25,144 bases of DNA from Dunaliella salina. Taxonomy: Eukaryota; Chlorophyta; Chlorophyceae; Chlamydomonadales; Dunaliellaceae. Made by a program: the position numbers and the translations under genes. The first letter of the stretch is position 1. Each line of letters opens with the position of its first letter. The DNA is taken from positions 163,333 to 188,476 of the forward strand of contig MU069677.1 of the NCBI GenBank assembly GCA_002284615.2, written 5' to 3'. Of the stretch, positions 1-9,290 are shown in pieces. The notes below the pieces were generated by a model. It saw only the letters and a list, made by a program, of their open reading frames with translations, ran no database searches and had not been told where the DNA came from.

Positions 1-69
1 GGTCCGTCGGGAGGTTAGACTTTTTGGGAAACCTCCTTTTCTGAGCCTCTTCTACAGAAATCCAAATAT

Positions 70-440
70 ATCATTGAATTCCTGGGTCTGCGAACTGTCG
101 ATTGGCACCCTCAAAGTGCGAATGGGGTAAAAGAGGGGGGGTTTGTACACATGGCAAGGAGTTAGCCATTCATGCGAGGGTGTGTGTGTTCAGCAGGGGA
201 TGTGGAGGCAAACGTGCAGCAAATCCAAACCTTTGGGATAGTGACAATGTATGACGTGTTACTGCATATTGAAGTCGAGAGGGCAGTTTGTGGACTTGCA
301 AGCTAGTTGTGGGTGCCTGGAAGGCCAGGCATGCATGGGCGTCCGCTGCTCAGTTTTTGCCCCATAACTCTGTTGCAGCTCATTTCCTGGTGCAGTGAAT
401 ATGCAGATGGATGCAGACTTGAAAGAGGAGCAAATTGGTA
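70..440 (+). repeat. Dispersed repeat R1, copy 1
   Basis: This stretch recurs in inverted orientation at 1436-1808 and again in direct orientation near 20302-20660. Shared landmarks, in order, are CTGTCGATTGGCACC, AGTTGTGGGTGCCTGGAAGG, TTTGCCCCATAACTCTG and a GGAGCA...TTGGTAC end. The copies differ by many point changes and small indels, so they are old. No protein motif was recognised; the short ORFs inside are not conserved in frame between copies. Confidence 0.75.
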
Positions 441-709
441 CCCTCCCTGTCTGGGTATGGCCACTGGAAAGAAGGTTTTGGGATTGGTGCTAGGTCTGGG
501 GTGTCCAGCCCAAGATTTACATGTGTCTTCCAGGATTTAAAAAAAGAATACCCACCTGTTTGAATCCTCTTTTTTGCTTTGGGTCCCAACTCAGGCCAGA
601 TTGTAGATTTTCTCCTGTTGGGGTGTGGTGAGAGGGTGTGAATTTTTGCAGGGGGGGGGCGAAACCCCATACCTTGATCAGTGAGTTGTTTTCAAAGTTA
701 AAGGATGTG

Positions 710-713
<4 letters not shown>

Positions 714-793
<80 letters not shown>

Positions 794-794
794 T
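714..794. repeat. (GA)n microsatellite
   Basis: An almost uninterrupted GA dinucleotide run of about 80 bases, with one GAAAG interruption near its right end. It lies between the two inverted R1 copies. ORFs that read RERERE or SLSLSL through it are artefacts of the repeat. Confidence 0.97.
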
Positions 795-1435
795 TATTCC
801 CATTACAGTGGGCTTCTTCATGTACTGTCGGTACAAAACCCCCTTGCACGAGAGAGAAGCACCAATATTGCACATGTGACTCCCTCCACCATTTTCTGTT
901 TCCACTGTTCTACACACCTACACCCACAGGCACTTGATGGCTTGTGCCTGATCTCCTTCACCTCTTTGATTTTCCCTGCAAAAATCCTTTGCGTTCACTG
1001 CTCAGCGGAACTTGCCAGCTCATTACTGGTTGGCAGTGAAACCTTTCTACTGGTCGGTGGTCCATCCAAAACAGCGCTGATGGTCAGGGGGAAAGAGGGG
1101 GGTGGGGAAGATATGACGTTGCAGCAGGCAGAGTGCGCTGGAAGCCAAATGGATAGGGCGCAAGTCGCCCCAACAGAAAGGTTCCCCAACAGGAAGGTGC
1201 CGTGGTGGCATCCAGCCACCAGCCCCGACCAGGTCCTTTTGGCCTGGTGCAATTACTTTACAGGGGGGGGGAGTTCCGTTACATCACATGGAGGTACCTG
1301 CTCTTTTCCTTCTCATCCAGGAGGATAAAATAAAAGAGTAGTGTACACCATGCCAAAAAACTGGGTGGGACCCCCCTGACCCACCCACCCACTCCAAAAC
1401 CCCCCATGCAGTAAATTACCCGGACAAAAAGGGCA
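795..1435. other. Spacer between inverted R1 copies, no gene seen
   Basis: I see no recognisable protein domain, RNA gene or element end here. The stretch has several homopurine/homopyrimidine patches, such as G-runs near 1085-1110 and 1262-1270 and a C-rich run near 1371-1400. A 150-codon plus-strand ORF overlaps it but has no recognisable motif. Confidence 0.5.
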
Positions 1436-1808
1436 CTAATCTGCTCCTTTTTCAATTCCCCATCCATCTGCATACTCACCACACTTGAAAAGTGAGTTGC
1501 AGCAGAGTTATGGGACAAAAGTTGAGCAGCGGACGGCCATGCATACCTGCCCTTCCAGGCACCCACAACTGGCTTGCAAGTTCACTAACTGCCCTCCTGA
1601 AATCACCATGCATAATCACACCACAAATTCTTACTATCCTGGAAGTTTGAAGTGGTTTGCCGCATGTTCGCCTCTACACCCCCTGCCGCCCACACCCTTG
1701 CGCGCATGGCACTGACTCCCAGCCATGCACACAGACCCCCTCCCTTTAACTCAATTTATCCGAAGAGGGTGCCAATAGACAGTCCTCTAGCTCAGGAATC
1801 CAATGGTG
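1436..1808 (-). repeat. Dispersed repeat R1, copy 2 (inverted)
   Basis: Read on the minus strand this matches copy 1 over about 370 bp, ending at AGGGTGCCAATAGACAG, which mirrors CTGTCGATTGGCACCCT of copy 1. The similarity continues outward to ATTCCT/AGGAAT on both sides, so the two copies form a long imperfect inverted repeat around roughly 1 kb. Confidence 0.72.
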
Positions 1809-2049
1809 TCTTTCGAATTCTGTAAAAGTGGCCCAGAAAAATTTTGGAGGGGGTGTCCCAAATTTTCGAAAAGCCCATTTTCATCGCCAGACACCCCACC
1901 ACCGCCCTCTTCCTCCGATTGCACCCATACATATACCAATCGATAGCCCTTGATCCCAGGATTCCAAACATACAATTCTTAATTGGATTGACCCTCGAGT
2001 TCCAAATCTTATGCCTCTTGCAGCCTCCTGTCTCATCTATTGCCTGCCA

Positions 2050-2395
2050 CCCTTGTGCATCCGCTGCTAAGCAGCGCTTTTTGCCAGCTCGCGCCTGCAC
2101 CACACAGGAACGCACCTGTTCTTCCTTCCAATCTTATGCCCTCCATTCCTGTGCATCCTCCGCTCAGCGGCGCAAGCATCAAATGCTAGTATATACCTGC
2201 AAAACACAGGAACGCACCTGTCCTTCCTTCCAATCTTATGCCCTCCATTCCTGTGCATCCTCCGCCCAGCGGCACAAGCATCAAATGCTAGTATATACCT
2301 GCACAACACAGGAACGCACCTGTCCTTCCTTCCAATCTTATGCCCTCCATTCCTGTGCATCCTCCGCTCAGCAGCACAAGCATCAAATACTTTAG
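2050..2395. repeat. 102-bp tandem repeat (about 3 units plus partial ends)
   Basis: The string GGAACGCACCTGT starts at 2107, 2209 and 2311, giving an exact 102-bp period. Each unit carries CCTTCCAATCTTATGCCC, GTGCATCCTCCGC and AAGCATCAAATGC. Partial, more diverged units lie at 2050-2106 and after 2390. Because 102 is divisible by three, both strands stay open through it: a 34-residue cysteine-rich repeat on the plus strand (ORF 1844-2395) and another on the minus strand (2067-2477). I cannot show that either is translated. Confidence 0.9.
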
Positions 2396-2679
2396 TATGT
2401 GCCTTTGCACCACACATCAACGCACAGAGTGCGCTGCTGCCTGCAGCATTCACCGTTGCATACGCACCCCGAAGCACTGACTCAGCCAGTGAAAGACAAG
2501 GCCCTTCTGCGCGCCTCCGGTTTTCCCGAAACTATGTCAGCAGAATCCTACGGGGTTCGATGCGAGTCGGAGCCGCAGCTCCGGGGTATAGGCAAATTCC
2601 GGCATGTTAGAGGATATTATCTCCGGTTTGCCCGAACACCTAGTTCGTGTCAACTTCGGGTTTTTGAGAAAATATATAA

Positions 2680-4395
2680 ATGTTTCCGGGCCCCGCGCAG
2701 GTTGTTTTTCACTGGACTCAGCCTTTGAATTGTACCAGCATCCTGCATCATGCCATGTGCACTTTTTGCAGCCACTGGCGGGCTCAGTGCTGCCTCGTTC
2801 CATGCGCTTTTTTTGCAGCCACTGGTAGGCTGGTTCCTAAGCCTAAGCCGCCAGCCCCGTCTACATCAGCAGCCGGGTGGCCCCCCCAGCTCGGCCTGGC
2901 CCCCGCCCAAAAGTTGCTAAAATTCCTGCAGCAGTACATTGTGAAGGCGCGGACGCGGCTGCGCATCGTGCTCACGCAGCTGCTGGAGGAAGCCAGGCTG
3001 GTGCAGCAGCAACAGCAGCAGCAACAGCAGGCGAAAGTGAGCAGGCAGGAGCAGGCAGGGATTGGCAGCGATGGCGGAGCTCTCAGCCCTCATGCACACG
3101 TGCTGGCCCTGTGCCTGGAGCAGCTCAAAACTATAGCCACCACCTCTCACAATGGTGTACCACCCCCACAAATGGGTGTTGTCAACAGCAGTGGCAGCGA
3201 TAGCAGCAGCAGGATTTCGAGCGGCAGGCCTGATGATGACGGGGGGGTGACACTTCTGCAGCACGCACCCCATGCTTCTGCAAGCAAGGAGAGACCCTAC
3301 ACCCAACGCGGTCCAACGGGACAGGGTCTTCTGAATGGGAGGGCTGTGTCGCATGGTGCTGCTCCCACTTCTACAGCAGCAGCAGCAGCAGCAGGAGCAG
3401 CAGGAGCAGCAGCGGCAGAAGGAGATTTTGTGTGTTCCACAGCGGACGGCGATGCGGGCACTGACCTGCATGACGCTCGCCCCTTTGAAGGGCCCCAACA
3501 TGCAGATAGTTTGGGGTCGGAGGCGATGGCGCAGCAGCAGCACTGGGAAGGCGCATTCTCGCCGACGCCGCAACGTGCGCGCGCTGCGCTGGAAGCCCGT
3601 CTGGCTGCTCAGGCAGGGGGCCATTTGGCTGGCATGCCAATGCCACAGCCCGTGCATGGAGTGCATGGAGTGCACATGCCGCAACTCTCGCATGGAGGGC
3701 ATGGAATGGTAGCCCCGTCAGCAGCAGCGCACGGGGAACATGCAGGGCAGGCACAGCAGCAGCAGCAGCAGCAACAGGTGCAGCTGGGCGTGTTGGATTG
3801 GGGTGCCTTGGACGATGCTGTGGACTCCGGAGCCTCGGGTGCGAATCATCATGGGGGCGCCAGTGGCTGGTCATTGGACAACAAAATAGTGCAAGAAGCT
3901 GCGCACTCACGCGCGCATGATGCCCCTCCCTCTCTGCTTCCCCAGCAGAGCCACCTGTCTGGACCGCCCCCTCATGGCGGCACTGCACAGCCGTACCCGA
4001 ACTTCCACCACTACGATGACCTGTACGCCCAGCAGCAGCGGCACCTGGAGCAGCAAATGCTTGGCATCGATCCAACCTCTGCAAGTACTCTCTTGCCCAC
4101 CTGTTGGCAGCAGCAAGAGGAGCAAGGAACACATGGCTGGGATGCAGCTAGGACAGGGGCAGTAGTGCCAGATTCTGCAGGCAGTGATGCGCACAGATTA
4201 TACCCGACAGGCGCTGATCTTGTCTCGAATGAGGGTATTTTTCTTGCAGGAAAGCCAAGCGCACAGCAGCAGCAGCAGCAGCTGCTGCAGCAGCAGCAGA
4301 GCGGGGTGGCGGAAGGAGGGGCTGGCGGGGAAGAGGATGAGGGGGTGGATGATGATGACTTGCTTGCGCTGCTTGTGGGGGGCGGGGTTGAGTGA
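2680..4395 (+). CDS. Polyglutamine-rich protein, probably a transcriptional regulator (function not recognised)
   Basis: A 571-codon open frame, GC-richer than the surrounding repeats. The first 45 or so residues may not be coding, because two acceptor-like TTGCAG sites lie at 2771 and 2818. From about residue 85 there is a basic helix-prone stretch (LLKFLQQYIVKARTRLRIVL) leading into Q9 near residue 108. A second helix-prone stretch (ALCLEQLKTI) sits near 150. Ala-rich (about 231-246), His/Gly-rich, a second glutamine tract (about 359-367) and a third (about 529-540) follow. The end is acidic, with DDDDLLALL containing an LxxLL-type motif and a stop at 4393-4395. Low complexity plus an acidic LxxLL tail suggests a nuclear co-regulator, but no DNA-binding domain is visible; an upstream exon could carry one. 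A TTTTTCTTGCAG at 4238-4249 could be an internal acceptor, although the frame stays open through it. Confidence 0.7.
   Translation: MFPGPAQVVFHWTQPLNCTSILHHAMCTFCSHWRAQCCLVPCAFFAATGRLVPKPKPPAPSTSAAGWPPQLGLAPAQKLLKFLQQYIVKARTRLRIVLTQLLEEARLVQQQQQQQQQAKVSRQEQAGIGSDGGALSPHAHVLALCLEQLKTIATTSHNGVPPPQMGVVNSSGSDSSSRISSGRPDDDGGVTLLQHAPHASASKERPYTQRGPTGQGLLNGRAVSHGAAPTSTAAAAAAGAAGAAAAEGDFVCSTADGDAGTDLHDARPFEGPQHADSLGSEAMAQQQHWEGAFSPTPQRARAALEARLAAQAGGHLAGMPMPQPVHGVHGVHMPQLSHGGHGMVAPSAAAHGEHAGQAQQQQQQQQVQLGVLDWGALDDAVDSGASGANHHGGASGWSLDNKIVQEAAHSRAHDAPPSLLPQQSHLSGPPPHGGTAQPYPNFHHYDDLYAQQQRHLEQQMLGIDPTSASTLLPTCWQQQEEQGTHGWDAARTGAVVPDSAGSDAHRLYPTGADLVSNEGIFLAGKPSAQQQQQQLLQQQQSGVAEGGAGGEEDEGVDDDDLLALLVGGGVE
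2764..2818 (+). promoter_or_regulatory. Duplicated splice-acceptor-like sites upstream of the polyQ gene
   Basis: The string TTTTTGCAGCCACTGG occurs twice, about 47 bases apart, ending in AG at 2771 and 2818. Both look like good 3' splice sites with a T-run followed by GCAG, matching the style of other likely acceptors in the window. One of them probably begins the main coding exon of the polyQ gene, so the ATG at 2680 may lie in an intron or 5' UTR. Confidence 0.45.
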
Positions 4396-4488
4396 TGAGC
4401 AGAGGCCAGCAGAAGAAAGGTGGGACAAGGAGAGTGGGGTTGAATCGGTGCACAAAGGGGCACAGAGAGGTACAAGCACGTGTTACTA

Positions 4489-4611
4489 CCATGAGACCGT
4501 CATTTGCAACTGGATCGAAATGAGACCACCTTTTGCAATTATTTTAGAATGAGACCACCATTTACAACTGAATCATTTTGAGGCCACCACTTGCAGCTGA
4601 ATCATATTGGG
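4489..4611. repeat. About 30-bp tandem repeat in the polyQ gene 3' flank
   Basis: Four imperfect units begin with ATGAGACCACC or GAGGCCACC at about 4490, 4520, 4551 and 4580, each followed by a TTTGCAACTGAATCATT-like half. They begin about 95 bases after the stop codon, so they probably lie in the 3' UTR or just beyond it. Confidence 0.75.
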
Positions 4612-5600
4612 CATGGGAACAGTGCACTCGTGTTTTATTTTGTGCGTACAGCACTAATTGTACGTTTTTTGGAAGTGCACTCCTAATTACCTGGGTTGTA
4701 TGCGTTGCGCAGGTGGTTTTGCACTTTCAATTTTGAAATGCTTGAGCCCTATATGTTCTTGCCTCTGCTTATTGTGCAGGAAAATGGAACTTTTGGTTGA
4801 ATGCTCCACATTATTTCATTGTCTCAATACAGGTAGCTTCAGGAAGGGGGGTATTTTTGTTTGAGAAGTGCCACTTGTCTGTCTGTAGGGAAGGAGCCCC
4901 AGTTTTTAATTTCACCTCCTTTCAATGGAGCACGTCCAAAGAATACATAGCACCAGGTTAAGAACCTCGACAGGCTGAAATTTGAAGCCGAGCATCCAGC
5001 CGGCAGCGATTCATGAGTCCAAGCCCTTGTAGCGGTGGGAGCCTTGCTCTTTCCCTTGAAAGAATATTGCTTCTTAAGTGCTTGCGTAACTCTTACTTTT
5101 CCACAAGTGTTTGCCCATTGCTACAGCTGCAAGAGTATCCTCCTGAGCCAGCTTGGAAGCCGACTCTTTGATCCTCACTCCTGTCCTCCGACACACAGGA
5201 AAATATGATCCTTGTTGAAGAACAAGAAAAATGAGATGCAAGGCTTCCAACCTTGTCAACCAGATGAGGTTCACAGTCTCTAAGGCATAAAAAAGGAAGA
5301 GACTGCACATGGAACGCCCAGCTGCACGTGTGAAGGAACGGATCATCTTAAATAGCAAGCTAGGGTTGAACCAGAGGGCCACAGAGAGGACAAAAGTGGA
5401 CAAAAGGGTTTTACAATGAAGGTTTACACAAAGCCAATGTGCGTAATCGAAAGCCCCAGCAATCAACGCCGGCATTCACAGTACGTCCCACCAGATAGAA
5501 GCGCAGTTAGGAGTAGTCAAGCTGATGCAGGTTTAGTGGGTCGTCGGCCATCATTCCAGGCCTTGCATCCCGCCCTCTTCCAGCAGCCCATCTTGTGGTC
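4612..5600. other. No supported gene; unassigned minus ORF at 5074-5475
   Basis: This kilobase shows no recognised element end or domain. A 133-codon minus-strand ORF (5074-5475) has two hydrophobic patches but no motif I know, and a second frame overlaps it. It could be decayed transposon sequence or a host exon; I would not call it a gene. Confidence 0.4.
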
Positions 5601-5603
5601 TTC

Positions 5604-5868
5604 CCTAAACTAGCTGTGTATTGTGTAGGTAAGGTCAGATTACATCGCTTTATCCGCCTACATGGGCAGCTGAGCGGAGACTTCTAGGCCTGTAACCAAA
5701 CCAATCTAAGCAAAAATTGAAAGCATTGCTCAAAAGTCAGGCACATCATCTCAAGCATGCGTGTAAAGTGTAGGTTTTGAGGGCCTTCTGGTGAGGCCTC
5801 CAACATTCCAGTTAGGGTACTTCCCTTGATGCACGCTGCCTCTGGCTTGCAAAGACTTTTTCTTTTCT
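5604..5868 (+). mobile_element. Solo 3' end of a beta-type LINE, interrupted by a gamma tail
   Basis: The sequence TAGCTGTGTATTGTGTAGGT, then TTTTGAGGGCCTTCTGGTGAGG, then GCACGCTGCCTCTGGCTTGC and a terminal ACTTTTTCTTTTCTT matches the 3' ends of element C/E (15535-15660) and the tails at 22.4 and 22.7 kb. It is split after TGTGTAGGT by a 137-bp insertion (5631-5767). Only the 3' terminus is present, as expected of a severely 5'-truncated LINE copy. Confidence 0.75.
5631..5767 (-). mobile_element. Truncated gamma-type LINE 3' end with 8-bp target-site duplication
   Basis: On the minus strand this ends in CCGCTCAGCTGCCCATGTAGG, then CGGATAAAGCGATGTAATC, the terminus shared with copies at 17.8, 20.2 and 21.5 kb. 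GTGTAGGT occurs directly on both sides (5623-5630 and 5768-5775), and the host beta tail reads continuously if one copy is removed. That is the signature of target-primed insertion. Confidence 0.75.
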
Positions 5869-5877
5869 TAACGTGCT

Positions 5878-6903
5878 GTGGTCTCACCAAGAACCCCAAA
5901 AAAGAGAGTCCTACAAATCCTTGACCCAGCTTACGCAGAAGAGGGTGCAAACTCTTTTAAAAAACAGAAGATTGTTGAGCTGTCTCTCATGAAATGGGGC
6001 ACACCCCCTGGCTTGCATTTTGAGCAGCAAGGCCATACTAGCTACCACTGTCAGTGCATGCTATCAGGTATGCTTTCGGAGCATTTATTGTCACGCCAGA
6101 TTCTTTAGAAAACTTCATTTGTCTCCAACACAGAAATGATCCCACCATGGGATGGCTTTATGCTTATGAGCCAAGCACAGGCTTCTCTGACAGTGCCCCA
6201 AGTCAATGGATGCATGAGAATAATCTTCAACAAACTGAAATAGCATCTTTTGATCACAGCATCTGCAAACATATTGCAGATACTCTCGATCACCATGCTC
6301 GTTGGAATGGCTGCAATGCTTTCCTGCCGCAACCATTACCATGCCTTTGCCATTGAAAAATTCCAGGGAGTATGGAAATTGTTAGACTCCCTTCGGAAAA
6401 ATCCTATCAACCTGCGCTGCGCAAGGGATTTACCCCCCTTTGCAGCCTTCAGATTGACATGTCTGGCAATGCAACAGATAAAACTCCAAACCCCCCAAGT
6501 TTGCCGTACATGAAAAAACAAGAAAGAGCTTTTTGTCTGGTCCACGCCTTTGATATGGCTCTGGGTGAACCTACTATCTCTGGCCGTTGTGTTCTCTCCC
6601 ACGTTCGCCACATGCAAGAAACTTTCATCAACCGCAATCTATGAAAGCAGATTCACCTAAGCCGCTATCATTCCCATGGATTGGGTAATTTCAACTTGAT
6701 GATCTTCAACCATCTCAGATTCTCTCGGAACCAAGATAACAACTACATTCTCCAGATACACGCCCTCACTGCACCGCAGGCCAAATAACCAAAACTTTTG
6801 GCCAGACCTATGCATTACTGCTGCGTATGGCTGCATCCTGCCAGAGCGATTTCTGGCGCTGCCGCCCCTGGGGACCGTCAACATCCACTCCAGCCTGCTG
6901 CCA

Positions 6904-6963
<60 letters not shown>

Positions 6964-7580
6964 ATGTGTGTGTAGGCAGGTACGAACAGTGAGCTGCTGA
7001 TGTAAGGATTGTAAGTTACTGTATCTAGGCAATCTGCAAGAGAGCAACAGGGCATGTTTCTGCCAACCTCCTTTGTTGAAATGATGAAATCCTTGAACAT
7101 GGGCTGACCATCATTCCTGCTACTAAGATGGAGGAAATACCATGATTGTGCTTTATGTGTACGCAAAACTATGCCAGCTGCATTTTTGATATTGGCAAAA
7201 GCTTGGTAGGAAGCACATTGCTCAGCGCAGCCTACACAGATGCTGTAATTCCGACCATTGCTCATGCTAATGGAAGTGGGCATGCTATGACTCTGAAGAG
7301 GAGCCCATGCACCGCACCCTGCTCTGAAGGAAACTATACTTGGTACTTTTTGGATTTTCAACCTATTTACATCACTCAACCACCACAAAGCTGCCTAAAT
7401 GGAAACCCCACCCAGCCTGCCTCACAGCTGAACCACACACTCTCCAAAATGTATGATGCCCCTAAAAATCCTCTGGGGCCTCTGCAGGACGGAATACATG
7501 TGCCCAAATCATGACCATGAATGTCGAGGGCCTCTTTAAGAGCCATTGGGATCTCCGCCACTCCATAGCTACCCACAACC
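5878..7580 (+). pseudogene. Decayed 5' region of a LINE: cysteine-protease-like domain and start of an APE-type endonuclease
   Basis: Several plus-strand frames (5878-6108, 6054-6356, 6372-6644, 7146-7514, 7511-7580) read like one broken polypeptide. KKQERAFCLVHAFDMALGE near 6510-6570 has the C-x2-H and downstream spacing of a papain-fold active-site helix, most like Josephin-type peptidases. Near 7270-7360, GSGHAMTLKR and NYTWYFLDF look like the catalytic His and Asp strands of such an enzyme. At 7511 a frame opens with MTMNVEGLFKSHWDL, like the first strand of an APE endonuclease in LINEs. It is cut at 7581 by the 3' tail of alpha copy A. A (GT)n run interrupts the middle, with frameshifts and stops. 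Protease-plus-APE order fits a LINE 5' half; family assignment is inference. Confidence 0.5.
6906..6974. repeat. (GT)n microsatellite
   Basis: A GT dinucleotide run of about 28 units, ending in GCATGTGTGTGTA. It lies inside the decayed protease-like region and breaks its reading frame. Confidence 0.97.
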
Positions 7581-8347
7581 AAGAAAAGAAAAGGAAAGGA
7601 AGCTACGTAGGAAGAGAAACTCTCTGTACATCAATTAAGGAAAAGGAGACACATTTGCTCAAAAAGAGCCATGAATCCCCTCAACCACAAGTTTAGAAAA
7701 TGAGAAAGCTAATGGGAACTAGAAGCACATTGCTGTAGACTCTTGCTGTGGGAAGTGTTCTTGTGTTCAATAGCACGGCGTGTGGTGACTAGTTTGTGGG
7801 CATATTAAACGGAATGAGCATGAAGTTGTTGAGCAAGCCTAGTGGCACGATGATGATCCAATCCATGTTGTTTGAATTGCTTCATGGTATGCTCAGTGTA
7901 AATAGTTCCACCAACGCGCAGGAGAATAGGGTGAATGGAAACAGCTTTAGCACTTGCAACTTTACAAAGGTCTGGATGCTGCTGCTTTGCCGCAATCAAC
8001 TGATGTTCAGGCCTCGTGTCCTCACAGAACTTGATTTCTATGAGGTGCACATGACGATCCTTCGCATGAAATTCATGTGGTTGCAACTGCAACAAGGCAA
8101 TTGCCTGACTCGGCCAGCATTGGTGGTCCTCCTTGTGGACCTGCGCAAAGCGTAATGTGAATGGGTGGGCGAAACACTGTTTGAAGTATGTTTATCATTA
8201 AATGGGGTGATCAAAACAGCATCTGGTCGACTGGAGTTGAGTCTTCTCCTCTCTGAAAGGTTATTGGGGAATAAGTAAGCAGGTAAAGTTCTATTTGAGG
8301 CATAAGCAAGGAGTTGGAGGTTATGTTGAGCAAGCTTATAATCGCTT

Positions 8348-8781
8348 AGAAAGAAAAGAAAAACTACGTAGGCAGAGAAACTCTCCCTACATCAATTAAG
8401 GAAAAGGTGACACATTGGCTCAAAAAAAGAGCCGTGTGCCCCCTTCACCACAAGGTATGAAAATGAGAATGCTAATGTGGGTCTGGAGGGTTACTAGAAG
8501 CACTTGGCTCTAGAGCCTGGCTGTGGGAAGTATTCTTGTTTTCAATAGCGCGGCGGATGGTGACTAGTTTGTGGGCATATTAAACAGAATGGGCATGAAG
8601 TTGTTGAGCAAGCTTTGTGGCAGGCTGGTGATCCAATCCTAGTTGTATGAATTGCTTCAGGGTATGCTCAGTGTAAATAGTTCCACCTACACCCAGGAGA
8701 ATAGGGTGAATTGTAACAGCTTTAGCTTTAATAAGTGTACAAAGGTCTGCATGCTGCTGCTTTGATGCGTTCAACTGATGC
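8348..8781 (-). mobile_element. LINE alpha copy F, 434-bp 5'-truncated insertion inside copy A
   Basis: TATAATCGCTT occurs at 8337-8347 and again at 8782-8792 as a perfect 11-bp target-site duplication. The insert on the minus strand carries the last 60 or so codons of the alpha ORF (AVTIHPILLGVGGTIYTEHT...LHAHSV), the 3' UTR with a GGCTC/GAGCC hairpin (8417-8433), CTACGTAG and a terminal TTTTTCTTTTCTTTCT. Removing insert and one duplication restores the alpha sequence seen uninterrupted in copy D near 13838-13855. It is a relative of its own host element. Confidence 0.92.
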
Positions 8782-9290
8782 TATAATCGCTTCCTATGTC
8801 TGTGTAGACCAGGCCTGCCCCTACAGGGCATTTGCTGAGGGCTTTTGTAATCATTCTGCCTGCAATGTTATGGCGTTCAGTTTTCATTTTGGAGATGATA
8901 TGGCTTTGGCAGCCTGAGAGCATGTGTAGTGCGCTATCCAAATGATGGCAGCCTGGGAGGGGACAAGATGGATCAGTTGACCTTTTAAAACGTACTGCAT
9001 GTTTTTGGTTTTAGAGGGTGCCTGTGCGGTACTGCAGGATGGTACGCTTCATGGGTACAGAAATGTTGGGCATATTTCTGAAGGCATTGCTGACTTTTTT
9101 TATCCACTCGCGGTAATAAGTTTTGATAGTAAGAGTAGTAGCCTGCTTTGGCATCGGCATATCCAAGCTTGTGTTTGGAATGCATGTGGGATTTGAGGGC
9201 ATCTTGAAGATTGGGGAAATAGGTGAGCTTTTGGGCGGTTGGTGGACCCCAAGATGTGCCTGCAGCATGCACTCTTTCTTCCCTGGCTAA

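Noticed and set aside
638..937. Plus and minus ORFs across the GA run
   Set aside because: Dipeptide repeats produced by the microsatellite; no flanking motif.
2050..2395. CRISPR-like array
   Set aside because: The units are full 102-bp tandem copies without unique spacers, and the context is eukaryotic.
3371..4132. Long minus-strand ORFs opposite the polyQ gene
   Set aside because: CAG/CTG repeats stay open in several frames; these are shadows of the plus-strand gene.
5074..5475. 133-codon minus-strand ORF with hydrophobic patches
   Set aside because: No recognised domain, no splice or start context, and overlapped by another open frame.
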